DNA of 64,000 nt. It comes from Neolentinus lepideus HHB14362 ss-1 (Eukaryota > Basidiomycota > Agaricomycetes > Gloeophyllales > Gloeophyllaceae). Below the pieces are notes generated by a model. The model ran no database searches, was not told the DNA's origin, and was given only the letters and a program-made list of their open reading frames with translations. The translations under genes were made by a program, and so were the position numbers. This document shows, in pieces, positions 46,100 through 57,119 of this stretch (position 1 is its first letter; the number at the start of each line of letters is the position of its first letter). The stretch is from NCBI GenBank assembly GCA_001632425.1, contig KV425628.1, positions 1 to 64,000 of the forward strand, written 5' to 3'.

Positions 46100-46932
46100 G
46101 GCGGGGTGGGTGCAGAGCAGGTCTGCAGGTAATATTAATGATTGACAAGGATGAAGAGAATGAGGTCGGGAAGGACAGGCTGGTAGAGGAGGTTGCAAGC
46201 CACTTTCAATTGACAGTCCACTTGCTTATCTCAGCTCCCGCGGCCAGAAACAGAACAACGACCAAACAACGTTTCTAGCAAACTCATCTTTACTGCGTCC
46301 CTAGAAAAGCTTGTCGCCGACGCAAGTCACGGTGCCGCGCAGTAGGAATAATATCTTCTTTGGCGACTTTACCTATGATCTTCTATTGAGCTGCCGTACT
46401 CACCGACTCCGGTCAGACTCGTTTCGGCAATCATGTGTGTTACTGAGCACGTTCTGTGTTGAAGAAGGCGCTCTAAATCTCATAGGCTTTCAGGCGAACC
46501 TCAGCAGGGGGTTTCCATGACTTTACTGGCAAAAAACGAATTTCTGCGAGCTAACTGTTCTGGGCCGAATTCACAGGAAGACTTGGACACTCGTCGAGAA
46601 ACGCCTCAGCTTTGCTCGACGACTTTTGTCTTAAACAACAATACGTCCTTCAGATTTACTGGTGCACTTCCTAGTAGCGGGACTGCTAGCGTCTCTGGCT
46701 CGCGGAGTCGAGGTGTATACTTCAACCTTGGGACGATTCCTCGATGAACCGGCTGCAGGAGACACCAAGTTTCCGCAAGATAGTCTCTTGTTGTCACCTG
46801 AAGTTATGATAGGGTGTGCACTCGAAAATGCAGACAATTTTCAGCTGTATTGGTACGAAGCCGATCTTGTCAAGGCTTGGCTGGATTGTTCAGCTTGGTA
46901 TTCCAGAACTAAAGCAACGGATAGGAACCCTT

Positions 46933-46963
46933 GGGGATGGGCAAGTCTGTGTCTGGAAGTGTA
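46933..46963 (+). repeat. 31-bp element, CpG-depleted copy
   Basis: Starts GGGGATGGGCAAGTCTG and pairs with the reverse complement of 48204-48234. The three differences are all TG here against CG in the partner. Confidence 0.6.
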
Positions 46964-47156
46964 CGCTTACATAAGCGGATTGTGGCGCAAAAGTGACCAG
47001 CGCCACAGGTCGAGCTCGTATTTATGGTCAGAGTAGTATAACCGGCCACACACTAGAATATCATCTCCCGAGTACAGCAGTTGAACAGATAATGTATATA
47101 TGTATCAAATTATAGTAGTATGTATGGATCTATGAAGAAACTGCAGATAAGTCTGT

Positions 47157-47623
47157 TCACTCTACTTCAGAATCATACTCTACTAAGTCGCACTCGAAAT
47201 CATCATCCGGAACTGACGTGTTCATGTTGTTAGTAGCACTCACATCCCAGTGAGTTGTTGGCCTAGAATTCAGAACCTGGTCTGTCTCTGGTACCTCGCG
47301 GTAATGACGAATGATCTCTTTGAGCTCTGCCAACACAAGACCTTTACTCTTCAAATCCTTCTTCTTCTTCATCACAAGATGCTTTGATACTGGCTCAGCC
47401 AGCCATTTGTCCAGCTGAAGATTGAGCTGCTCTGCAACCCGTCGCTTGAGTTTAAGCAGCTCCTCCGGGCAAAGGATGAACTGCACTTGTTGCTAGGTAA
47501 GTTCTTGTTGTATCGAGCTTCTCGGAGGGTCTCCTTTTTTGAAATAGAGCTTTTCCTATGCTTCGAATTCTTTCTTGTCTTTGCAGACCCCATAATGTCT
47601 TGTTTAGCATTCAAGTGACTCAT
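47157..47623 (-). pseudogene. Transposon-type ORF remnant
   Basis: Two minus-strand frames overlap around 47486-47500. The first (from 47623) reads MSHLNAKQDIMGSAKTRK and then KKETLREARYNKNLP. The other continues QFILCPEELLKLKRRVAEQL with NLQLDKWLAEPVS and an acidic tail ending YDSEVE. Read together they resemble the basic, helical end of a transposon protein, with a frame change between them. Family not identified; no catalytic domain is visible. Confidence 0.35.
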
Positions 47624-48203
47624 CGGGCAGGCAGGATTACACCATGTATGTATAAATCAAAAGAATTGACATTAATAGTGGGAATGCCTTAGTCAATAAA
47701 TTAAAAAGAATGTTCAGAATGTCAAGGAATACTTCTGCTCACATACTGTAGGACAATGAGACAGACAGCTAGCAGACAGAACGCGGAAGAAATCTCGCAA
47801 GCCCGCGGTCGACGCACACAGACGCGCTTGTCACATCACGGTCACACCGCGTCGCACATCGAAATGAGTCTGTCCAAGACCCGTCAGTGCGACGAATATG
47901 CAGCCTCACACAGTGCATTTCACGCGTTTTGTGAAACACAAAAATTGTCCAGTTTCCATAGCTCTAGAGAAGTAACAGAGCAGATTTTTAATATACCAAA
48001 CAGATCTGCCATTGTAAGATATATATGCGGAATGAAGATGGATAGGCAATTTTTAGTCTGATACTTCTCTGCTGATTTAGACAATGAATGGATTAAGCAC
48101 AAAATCACTATCAAATATGGCCATGATAGTTCTCAAAACCTGCCACACTTTTGTTGACCACAGCCAAAGCAGCTCTGAGCCAGAGCCAAATAGATGCAAA
48201 TAA

Positions 48204-48234
48204 TACGCTTCCGGACGCAGACTTGCCCATCCCC
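48204..48234 (-). repeat. 31-bp element, CpG-containing copy
   Basis: Inverted partner of 46933-46963, keeping CG at the three variable positions (CTGCGTCCGGAAGCGTA on the minus strand). Confidence 0.6.
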
Positions 48235-49415
48235 AGAACCCTACACAAAGGCATTTCAATCTGTGCATCGGCAAGATTGTGAACGGTATTAGCGATGAGA
48301 TTAAGTCTCTGCTATTATCCCTCTTCCGCGAATGGCCATTCTTGTGTCTGTTTTTACGTCCCTGTTTCGTCTTGTCGTTCTTTGTCTGACCTGACGTCTA
48401 TCTGTGTCGTCCAGTTCTTATATAGTGGCTCGATCTAACCTCGCCTCGGTTCTCTCAGGTTCATCTGGCTCCCGTCCCTGATACATATGGTACAGTGCAC
48501 TTACGAAATTGAACCGCAAACCCTCTCCTACCTGCTTATGTCTGCCAAATGGAGTGTCGGCCATCTCTCGCAATAATTCTTCCAAATCAGACATCCTCGA
48601 TATCTATCTGGACCTCTGCGCATTCCGCTGTCGCATGACTGGTGATGTTCAAGAATGCGGCTTGTCTCTTGTCATCTATGATGCAATACCTAAGCTTGGG
48701 CTCTTCAGGCTGATCTCAAAACGAAGCTATACTTGGCTATCCTGATTTGACCTTTCTGATTTCCAAAGGCACACGATAGCAGCGCCATGTTGCAGGGACC
48801 ATGGACGATGCATTGCTAATATCCAGCTTGGCAAGACAATTGATGTGCCATATCTGCGCAAGTCAAGATTTGCTTTGTCGCATAATCGAGCTCTTGGATA
48901 TCTCTCTTTTTCAAGAGAGGCCTCACCAAGGGGCGTGGTTTTCCCTCAGGCGCGACCTCGAATCGATGCTATTCTGGAACGCCTAGTTCTCGAACCTCGT
49001 GCATGTATTTGACAGTCACGCTATATCCACTCACCCCTCGGTTCCGGATTGCGCAGCGGCTTCTGTACCCCAAGGCCCTGCGCCACCACTGCAACTCGGA
49101 CCCATAGTCACTAGCCTTGCACTAGCCTGTGGAGCCAAAATACACAGCGCCGCTTGGGAGCCCTGTTTGGCCATGTTTGATCCTGGTGGCTTGACCCATG
49201 ACCGCGAGATGACCGTGTACCTCCAGTTTCAAATATTTTTGGAGTCGCGTTCGTCACCGTAGCAGCTGCAAAACTGTTGCTGACGTAGGAGGTTGGCTCC
49301 AATGCATTGCATCTCCCTTTTGCGTGTGCTTGAAAACTTCGGCATCCCCATTGAACATGATCCACTGGAGACCAGCGTCATGTCCCCCCCTCGACGTCAA
49401 TAGTTCCATCGACAG

Positions 49416-49423
49416 TATAAAAG
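49416..49423 (+). promoter_or_regulatory. TATA box TATAAAAG
   Basis: Consensus TATA element 66 bp before the ATG of the Gly/Gln-rich gene, which suggests a strongly inducible promoter. Confidence 0.6.
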
Positions 49424-49481
49424 AGCTTGCAGAGATGCAGGGTCTAAGTATTCCAACCCTTCTTGACATCCTCTCATCATC

Positions 49482-50188
49482 ATGAACAGCAACTTCGACA
49501 CCCAGACCTCCGGCAACTACCAAGGCCTGCAGGGTGGCCAGCCTGGCCGCTACGACGATCAGGCCCAAGGAGGCCAGTTCGGCTCTCAGGGTCTCGATAG
49601 CCAATCCCAAGGCACTCGTGAGTCTTTCGCTCTGTGTTCCTATTCAGCTCATACTTACCTCTCTTGCAGAATTCGGTGGCAACACCGACACGACCGGCTG
49701 GGACAACAGCACTGGCCAGGGCGGCCAGAGAGGCCAAGGCGGCTTCGGCGGTCAGAGTGGCCAGGGTGGCTTCGGCGGTAACTCGACTGGTGCCGGTGCG
49801 AGCCAGTTCGACAACGACAACGACAACAGCTACCAGCAGTCGTCAGGCCTTGGCGGCAACCAGTCCGGCGCTGACAGCTACGGCGGCAGTACCAACACCT
49901 CCACCTCGAATTCCGCTTCCCAGGGTGCGCAGGGCAACCAGTCTGGTGGCAAGCCCGGTTTCGGTGACAAGATAATGGGTTAGTTGCTGTCTTGTTGGTA
50001 GGATGTTCAGAACGTGAGCCCTGACGTGCTTTGAATGTAGGGACCCTCGAGAAAGCCACTGGTAAGACTACTCACAACCCTGGCATGGCTCAGCACGGTC
50101 AGGATCGCAAGGTGAGGAGTTCCTTGACTCAATGATAGGCTGGGGGCTTACGTCCACATCTCGACAGACCGGCGACAACAACTTCTAA
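49482..50188 (+). CDS. Gly/Gln/Asn-rich small protein with C-terminal EKxxG motif
   Basis: About 155 residues. The N-terminus MNSNFDTQTSGNYQG and the middle are low-complexity (QGGFGGQSGQGGFGG, DNDNDNSYQQSSG), as in disordered stress or LEA-like proteins. The conserved-looking end is GDKIMGTLEKATGKTTHNPG, then MAQHGQDRKTGDNNF and TAA at 50186-50188. Introns: ACTC|GTGAGT, ATGG|GTTAGT and CGCAAG|GTGAGG, the last splitting RK from TG. The gene at 55992-56542 has the same end motif and intron position. The repeated G/K/E pattern is loosely like CsbD stress proteins, but I do not claim homology. The TATA box and composition suggest stress-induced expression. Confidence 0.72.
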
Positions 50189-50529
50189 ATCATGTACAAT
50201 ACGGGACTCACATTTAAAAATGGACTTGGAGATTGTTATAGTAGTGTAATACAAATTTGTACATCTTAGCAAGTGCTGTTAACATCATTTTCGTATTGCT
50301 GTGATGTGTGTGTGGTGAATAATTTGGAGGAAGTGTCTTAAGTTTTAATTATGCCACGCAAAAAACAGTAGCGTGCTGTGGCACTCGATCGCGATCTATG
50401 TATATTTCGGACAGTTTGCAGATTTCATTCGACTCCCGCGTCCTCGAGTCTAACGTACCCATGGATCAACATCCTTCAGTGAGCCCCAAGTATTAAGAAG
50501 AATCCAGACTCAGGAAAATTTAACAGCGT

Positions 50530-51060
50530 TATTAGCACGCTGTTCTCTCACCGTTTGTCTCGAAATATCCTCGTGCTGCCTCTGGTGTCTTCCAGGCATA
50601 CAACGATTTGCTCTATGGTGTGCATCTTACTTATGCTGCTTCTCATTTCTGTGGAAATTAAGAGAGCTATCCACCAGCTCAGCAATGGAAAGACCTTGAG
50701 GTGGTTGACCTTCCCAAATGTTCTCGATGCGGATTCCGTGGTCGCAAAGCAGAAACTGCGAGTCATGTCTGCTCAGCTTTACCTCTGATCCTAACAGTGC
50801 TCTCAGGATGCTGTTCTTTCAGTAGTGCCTTGCTCGCTATCAGAGTCATTCTCGCTGTCATGGTATGTGCAGTGCACAGGCGAACAAATAGTAATTGTGA
50901 TTTCATTTCTCCCCCCTGGAATGGACAGGATACACTCCGCTTTTGAAGAATTTGGTGGCCCACAAGAGGTTTATATCGCAATAACTGCTGAGGACTCGTC
51001 AATAGTCTACTACAAGATCAGCCAGGGTATCGTGAAGCCTCCTTTATAGCATAATTTGAG
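50530..51060 (-). pseudogene. Decayed gene of unknown family
   Basis: The minus strand reads like protein but is broken. GGFTIPWLIL is followed by two stops (TAG TAG, 51007-51012), TIDESSAVIAI by TAA (50971-50973), then TSCGPPNSSKAECILSIPGG and ITICSPVHCTYHDSENDSDS. A frame change leads to ALLGSEVKLSRHDSQFLLCD, HGIRIENIWEGQPPQGLSIA and ELVDSSLNFHRNE. An intron (GTAAGA to ACACCAG) then gives a short tail ending in TGA or TAA. All three stops would be CAG or CAA if C had not become T. No family was recognised. The sequence is described as it stands; nothing is reconstructed. Confidence 0.45.
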
Positions 51061-51348
51061 GCGACACCTGTATCCGCAGGGCTGCCCCTACTGAATCGTC
51101 CGGCGGGATTTACATGGCCCATAAGGATACGAACCGAGTCTACAATCATAATACTGGGCTCTGAATCGACCATAATGGCTGACGTACCTTTAAGTTCTAT
51201 CAGGACTCACGGAGACCGTATGATGTGCTCTGTCCACACTCTGGATGCTCATGTTTGCAGCAATGCACATATTTTGACTGCAGGAATATTACAGATCGCA
51301 GTGGCTACACTGCTTGTTCAGTACCTATACGTTTTAGTTCAAGTCCAT

Positions 51349-54030
51349 CTAATGTACTATACTACCTCCTCCTCCAGGACCCTCTCCGCCATCGAGCATC
51401 GTAACGCATGCGGTGGAAATAAGGAAAACAACGATGCTCGCATAGACCGGCACGGATCGGTTGATCATTAACAAAAGGCCTCCCAACATCGGCGCTATCA
51501 TCCCACCTCTGTATTATCGTATCATTAGTCAGTCGATCCATACTCTGGATGACAGAATTAACGCTCACATTCGAGATAATGCTGAAGCAATGCCACATGC
51601 GGTCCCTCTTATGCTCGTGTCGAAGATGTCGGGTGTCCATCTATGCCATCTAGTCAGAAAGCATGACAAAGGCAGTTTGGATAGCTATTTACCCGTATAG
51701 AACAGCCCACATCGTCTATCATCGTCGTCAGTAAAATAAACCATGACGGCACATTCGGACTGACCGTAGAACTCAAGCTTATCCCTACAGTGCTCGCTCG
51801 CACCGCCCAAGCCGTCTCCACGTGAACGAATATCAGGCAAAACAAGGCAGTTATGAAGGTGCTTAGGGCCAACGACCGTTTTCTCCCTAAGGACGTCTTT
51901 ATCATCCATGCGCCCACCTACAGAGACATTAGCCAGACTTGAATAGAACCGGGCGGTCTTGCTCACCAAAGCCCCTGGACAACCCCCCAATGTGAAGATA
52001 ACCACATCCCATAAGGTCTCCTCCAGAGTTTTAGGAATCATCTCTGGACCTGTTCCCGTCTCCAGTAGTTTTGGCAAGTAAACGTTGAACATGGTGTAAG
52101 CTGTATCTTATCAGCACCGCATTCATGCTCACAAGTCGTACAGGCCAACCTAATGCCATGGTACACCACACTGCCCACACAAGAATCGTCGTCCTCATCC
52201 ATTCTGGCTCGAGGACTATCACAATCCTATCCATCCAGGCCAATATCGGTCTCCTGATACGCCGGGGCATCCACCTCACCTTCCTCTTCACCTCATACAT
52301 CGAAGACGACGTCGAGAGGTTCCTGCTGCGTGATCTTAGAGGCCTGAGCCTCGGCGAACCAAGCGGCAAAGAGCTGGGAGGAGTTGTAGGCGGCGACGCT
52401 TCCTTGACCGTCACCGTATCAGGGCCCAGTGTTGAGATCTCTTGTGTGGCACTCGGTGTAACGAAGGCGTGTGGTGTAACGAAGGCGTGTGGTGTAACGA
52501 AGGCGTGTGGTGTAACGAAGGCGTGTGAGCCTAAAGACACAGGCGAGGCTCCGGTCGAGTGGTATTGAAGGCCGTCGTCCATCCGTAGAGCGTCTCTGCT
52601 CGATTGATGCTCCTGGGACTGACCAGGAGACAAAGACGTACTCTGAGGAGCCTCAGCATCAAACACAACATCCCCTGGATGCTCTTCCGTGTGGTGAGGT
52701 TCCTGAGATAGGAAGGGCGTCTGCACGTCGTCAGACTGCCCTGGCGCGTCTCTGGGCGTATCGTCGACGTCGTGAATACCTAAGGACAGTTCGTCCCCAT
52801 TGAATTGTGAGATCATCTGGAGGGTCTGGACGGCTTCATGCTTCCGCCCGGCATTGACAAGATATCGAGGCGATTCATGTAGGCGGAAGAAGACTATGCG
52901 GGCTATGAACATGCTTAAAGTCTAGCATTCATGGGTTCAAGCGTCGACGTTAAATATGACATTAATGTACGACTCACAATTAGACCTAACGCGACTAATA
53001 AGTACCTCCATCCCTGATTATCTTCATCGACGTTACAAGGTTGTGTGTCAGATGCTCGACAGCTGTGCTTGGGTACAAGGAGGAGCGCAACGACTGCAGC
53101 GAGAACTGACCCCAAGGAAAAGAAGACGGACAACGCAGTAACGAGATACTGCTTTCCCTTCGGTATATACTCCAGGATCAACGTGCCGTCAGTAGGCATT
53201 GAGCCCTAAAGAGAGCATTGGGGAAGCAGGTTAGCAATCACGCGAATATCAGCCGACAGTCACTTACACCGACGGCACTTCCGAGCAGAAATAAAGATAG
53301 TGCCAGGGTGGTGAATGAATTTGCGAATGATGCCAGAATACCGAATAGAGCGGTAAAGAATAGAGTGAGGTTGAAGGCGGTGCTTCGGCCCATCATGTCG
53401 GAACCTTGCAACAAATCAGCATTGAAGTGACTGGTAGCCCGAGCAATGCACGAACATGTTCCCCATCCAACCGCGCCGACCATCATGCCGGCAAACATTG
53501 AGGACGAGACAGCGCCGAGATAGCTGTCCGACACTGAAGCCATTGTGAGATTGGGAGACATATAGAGTAACGGAGGACACACCTGAGAAATGTACTTGTA
53601 CTCTGGGTAGTATTATGGCAACTGCTTGAAGCCACATCTAATGAATAATGTTTGTTTGTCGGACAAAGTGCACGAGGGATACATACGTTGTCCGCTAGCC
53701 ATCCTATCGTGATTTTAATCAATCTCGGTGTTCTGCTTTGAAATTGGATTAGTACGACGCACCGAAGCCACACAAGGACAAGAGAATCCATTGGTAGCTA
53801 CCTGGACCGACACTTCAGTATTCTGTCCACAATAATGCTTTTGCGATTAGTGTCGCACCCATGCCAATGCGGTCTATCGTTCTATCCAGATTAGACCTTC
53901 CGTCAAACGCCTCTCCATCTTCAAGGTCTGCCAACTGCTCTTCTATATCCGCCTCATCCTCACCTCGCATCGAGAAATAGCTCATTCTCCTGTCGTCTTC
54001 CCAAAGTCCAGAGGCGCGCGGTGTCGCCAT
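51349..54030 (-). CDS. MFS transporter, SVOP/SV2-related type
   Basis: Major facilitator of the sugar-porter/SVOP-like group; the substrate is unknown. The N-terminus MATPRASGLWEDDRRMSYFS is acidic and cytoplasmic. TM1 begins DRIGMG and the next exons give CGFGWMADNMWLQAVAIILP. Further segments: YLGAVSSSMFAGMMVGAVGW, GRSTAFNLTLFFTALFGILA, GGSMPTDGTLILEYIPKGKQ and a second half with IKTSLGRKRSLALSTFITAL, YGWTPDIFDTSIRGTACGIA and SRIGGMIAPMLGG. Between TM6 and TM7 lies a very long loop (over 200 residues) holding four perfect HAFVTP repeats. The C-terminus ends GGEGPGGGGSIVH, TAG at 51349. Many introns. Loop charge and Ser/Thr content suggest regulation by phosphorylation. Confidence 0.85.
52455..52526 (+). 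repeat. Minisatellite: four perfect 18-bp units inside the transporter gene
   Basis: GGTGTAACGAAGGCGTGT is repeated four times without change. On the coding (minus) strand it encodes HAFVTP units in the central loop. Perfect identity implies recent expansion and probable length variation between strains. Confidence 0.9.
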
Positions 54031-54650
54031 CTTTAAGTCCTCTGAAGACTTACGTGAGACAGCTCAGTTACTCAGCAAAAGGCGGGCTATACAAAAAGCG
54101 GGCTATATGTCGCAATGGGAGCGCATATGGAAGTCAAGTTCCATGTATATCGGCGGTCGCAGTACATATATACCTGCAATGTTAGCCGATCGAATGGACC
54201 TGCATACGCGGAAACGTCCGGCCTAAAACAGTCTCCCACGTCCTGGAACCAGGCTACAGTTTCCTTCACTAAGACTCGGCGCCTCCGCCTGGCCTGAACC
54301 GAGGCGCCGGAGGCGCTCAGAAGAAAATTTGAAACATAAACTTGGACAAAAGATGCGTAAATACACATTTTGATTTTTTTGGATGATTACATAATCATTC
54401 AAATATTGGGTTCAACATACCAGAAGTCCAGTATGCTTAGTGTGTAAGGCTGGCATGGCTCTTTTGACAAAAAGACAGCATCAACCAAAGCAGCAACACT
54501 TGTCAGGTGCCAAACAAGTCAATTCCAGGTTTCTTACCAACCGGGTACTGCTCCATCAGCCAAGGCCTAACACAGAACCCGCTGTGGAAAATTCTGCTCA
54601 CACCAGTGTATTGGTGCAAACATCATGATGAACCATAAAATATTACTAAA

Positions 54651-54750
54651 NNNNNNNNNNNNNNNNNNNNNNNNNNNNNNNNNNNNNNNNNNNNNNNNNN
54701 NNNNNNNNNNNNNNNNNNNNNNNNNNNNNNNNNNNNNNNNNNNNNNNNNN
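54651..54750. other. Assembly gap (100 N)
   Basis: Exactly one hundred undetermined bases, a conventional scaffold-gap placeholder; the true length is unknown. The flanks are AT-rich, with a duplicated phrase (AACTCCGACTCAACTCCGA at 54828-54846) just to the right, which fits an unresolved repeat. Confidence 0.98.
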
Positions 54751-55219
54751 CCCATATCATAGAAGTAGCGCTGTAGTCACATTAGAAGTCCGACCGGTAT
54801 AAGCCGAGATAAATTGCCCGATATGGGAACTCCGACTCAACTCCGACTCAAATTCAAATATTAGAAGGGTCAAAATCTCAAAATCATGAATTCGGAAAAT
54901 GTAACCTGATAGGTCGAAAGCCACTACAAAAAGGAGTCGATTCGTATAGTTTTTGTTCCGACACGAATTTCTTCCGAAGTCCTGATATGGTTGCAGTCCC
55001 GCCTATTGCCGAGTGGTCGGTTTTGAGCGGAAGGCACTGTACCGTAACTGTTCTTTGACCTCGCTGCCGTGAACGCTTGGAAACTCAACTTACCGTCTGT
55101 GGTCAAGGGAGACCGCAGTTACCTAAGAGGACTAGCGTTCAGGTAGTACTGGCTTATCCCTTGCACTAAGTACGATGTCACAGCTGAGCTATTTATTGAC
55201 AAGATCTATTCTACATAGC

Positions 55220-55441
55220 ATGTCCACAACCTCAACTATCAAGGATCCGATGTTTCATCCAGCGGAAATTTCGAAAGACTTCACTGGGTGAGCTGCGCAC
55301 GGCTTTCCGGGACGATCGTGCGCTATCGTTCGCTGAAGTCTGCTGAAGTGCACCTCGTCTTGCGTGAGAAGTGTTCTTCGGACGTCTCTAAGACGCCGCC
55401 GCTCGGATGTCACGGTCGCGCAGCTTGTCGAAGCCCAGTAA
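55220..55441 (+). CDS. Possible small protein of unknown function
   Basis: Starts MSTTSTIKDPMFHPAEIS. Removing a 51-nt intron (ACTGG|GTGAGC to GCTGAAG) avoids an immediate TGA and gives a basic tail ending SDVTVAQLVEAQ and TAA. About 55 residues with no known domain. Support is only the splice-site fit. Confidence 0.22.
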
Positions 55442-55991
55442 ACGCAGGCATCCATAGATTCCGTGCTGTCCGTTTGCAGGAAGTGGTACGTACTTTTTAG
55501 GCATGAGTCTGCTCTACCCTGACCAAGATGTCAGTTATCTTGACTAACTAATGACTTGCATAAACATCGACAGCCCACCTGGCCCTACTAGATCTCGTAC
55601 AGCTGTTGCCGGTGATAGTTCCACACTGCGCGATAGTTCATAATATTTGTTGCGCTGCCAGAGTATTGGCTACACGCCATTCCGTCCAAAAGCTGCGGTT
55701 GTTCAAGCCGTATAAAGGGCTGCTAGGTCCCAGCTATGGCCTGTCTGAAACCTGCACAGCTCGGCCCTCCATTGGTCGGACGTTCCTCACCTTAAGCTGT
55801 CCATCGGAGCTGTATGGTCGCTCATTACTCCGAAGTCAGGGTGTCCTCAGCATGTGGGTCCAGAACATGAGGCGGTCATGATCACTGCGCTGAGAAGTGG
55901 AGATGTCATTGCATGTTACGACCTCGTGTGGCTACACGAAGTCATTTTGTACAGAGGTATTAATACAGCACTATTGATACACTTTGTATGT

Positions 55992-56542
55992 TTAGAGCTG
56001 GCCAGTCTAGAGTGCCGGTGAGGTGTCGTGAGTGCCTTGGACGAAGTGAAATATAGCAGTGGTCACCCACCTTGCGCTCTTCGCCTTTTTCCCTGAGGCC
56101 TGCGTTGAATGTAGCGTGACCAGCGAGCTTCTCAGCATTGCCCGTTATTCTGTCATTAACTGGGACACCCTGGGTGCGGCGCTCGCTCTGCTGCAAGCCA
56201 TCCGTCTCACGCTGACTGGAGTTGATCCCGCCTTGAGCGTCCGGCCTCGATACATCCCAGTGCTCCGGGTGTGTGTGTTGCTGTTGCGCACGGAGGCCCT
56301 CACCATACATCTGGCCGGGGTTGCTGAACCCCTCGCCGCCAGACACGGGTGGAATCCCGGGAACGTTGGTCCAACCGGACTCGGATGCCTGCGAGCCTGA
56401 GTAGTTGGCAAGCTCGCCCTCAACGGGTTGATGGAAGTCTCGGGAGTTACCAGTGGTGCCTACGAAACAAGTCAGGTGAGTATCCTGAACACTGAACAAT
56501 ACGGCAAAGGTGCGTACGGGTGGTATTATTGTCGAAATACAT
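55992..56542 (-). CDS. Small hydrophilic protein with the EKxxG end motif (relative of the 49.5-kb gene)
   Basis: Starts MYFDNNTTRTTGNSRDFHQP after splicing (ACCACCC|GTACGC to TTCGTAG). The middle is hydrophilic and Gly/Gln/His-rich. The end reads NDRITGNAEKLAGHATFNAG, then REKGEERK. A 64-nt intron (AAG|GTGGGT to CTCTAG) adds TGQL and TAA at 55992. About 142 residues. Compared with the gene at 49482-50188, the end shares D-x-I-x-G-x-x-E-K-x-x-G, a central N-x-G and the final RK-TG, with an intron exactly between RK and TG. A TATATAAA box lies about 77 bp upstream. Likely an intrinsically disordered stress protein; function inferred. Confidence 0.7.
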
Positions 56543-57119
56543 GTTGGACTGATTGATGAATGTGTGAGGTTGATTGGTGATTTACGGGTTGTTGGTTGTG
56601 ATTGAGGATCAAAGACGGTTTATATACCTATAGAGCAGTTCTCGCATGACGATACATGACGTCTCAATAGTGCAACGGAGCAAAGATGAGAAGTAGAGAG
56701 CGCAACACAGATAGCAACTGTTTCAGCTCCACGGAGTAAGCATGGCGCTCGACATAGCAATGGGACCTTCGTGAGTGGTGCAGTGGAGTCATTTAGTCCA
56801 CTTCTTGGGAACATAAGACTCGAGAGGCAGAGGGAAGCTAACCGATGTATCCAAACACATCTGTGAATGCGATCTCCGTGATCTCACATATGATACTAGG
56901 TGAACTCAAGTTGCTGAAGAAAGGTTGGTCTGTCTGTGGAAGTGATTCCGCCACAGTGTTCCTAGCCACAAACAACACCAAATACTGTTCATCGACGCGT
57001 TTTGTGGCGCAGGTAACGCGCACATCTTGAAAGCTTGAAGACTTGAACTCCCCCTACGGTTTTGTGCTGCCACTTAGTATACATTCTTAGCTTGGCTATA
57101 TCTCTGAAGAAATCGAGCT
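56543..57119. other. Divergent intergenic region
   Basis: Upstream regions of the small hydrophilic gene (-) and TAF6 (+). Overlapping short frames at 56838-57030 on both strands are nearly complementary and look random. Confidence 0.5.
56619..56626 (-). promoter_or_regulatory. TATA box (TATATAAA)
   Basis: Minus-strand TATATAAA about 77 bp upstream of the ATG of the small hydrophilic protein gene; position and sequence fit a fungal TATA element. Confidence 0.55.

Larger units (their letters stand above)
46100..49481. other. Transposon-like and decayed sequence
   Basis: No intact gene recognised. Two oppositely oriented copies of a 31-bp sequence lie at 46933-46963 and 48204-48234. Between them, on the minus strand at 47157-47623, two open frames read REARYNKNL and PEELLKLKRRVAEQLNLQLD, then KWLAEPVSKHL, with a Lys-rich stretch. 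This looks like part of a transposon-encoded DNA-binding or coiled-coil protein broken by a frame change. 48500-49260 holds open + strand frames without family resemblance. Confidence 0.4.
54031..55991. other. Region around the assembly gap
   Basis: No firm gene. It contains a 9-bp hairpin (GCGCCTCCG at 54279-54287 and CGGAGGCGC at 54308-54316), the N gap and one weak small-gene candidate (55220-55441). An open + strand frame at 55561-55881 (ALLDLVQLLPVIVPHCAIVH) has no identifiable start or domain. Confidence 0.4.

Noticed and set aside
50555..50788. + strand small membrane protein (HTTICSMVCILLMLLLISVE)
   Set aside because: It is antisense to the decayed minus-strand gene, and its hydrophobic run mirrors codons of that gene.
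54279..54316. GC-rich hairpin as a terminator
   Set aside because: Eukaryotic Pol II genes do not use such terminators, and no gene ends there; it is only a short inverted repeat near an assembly gap.
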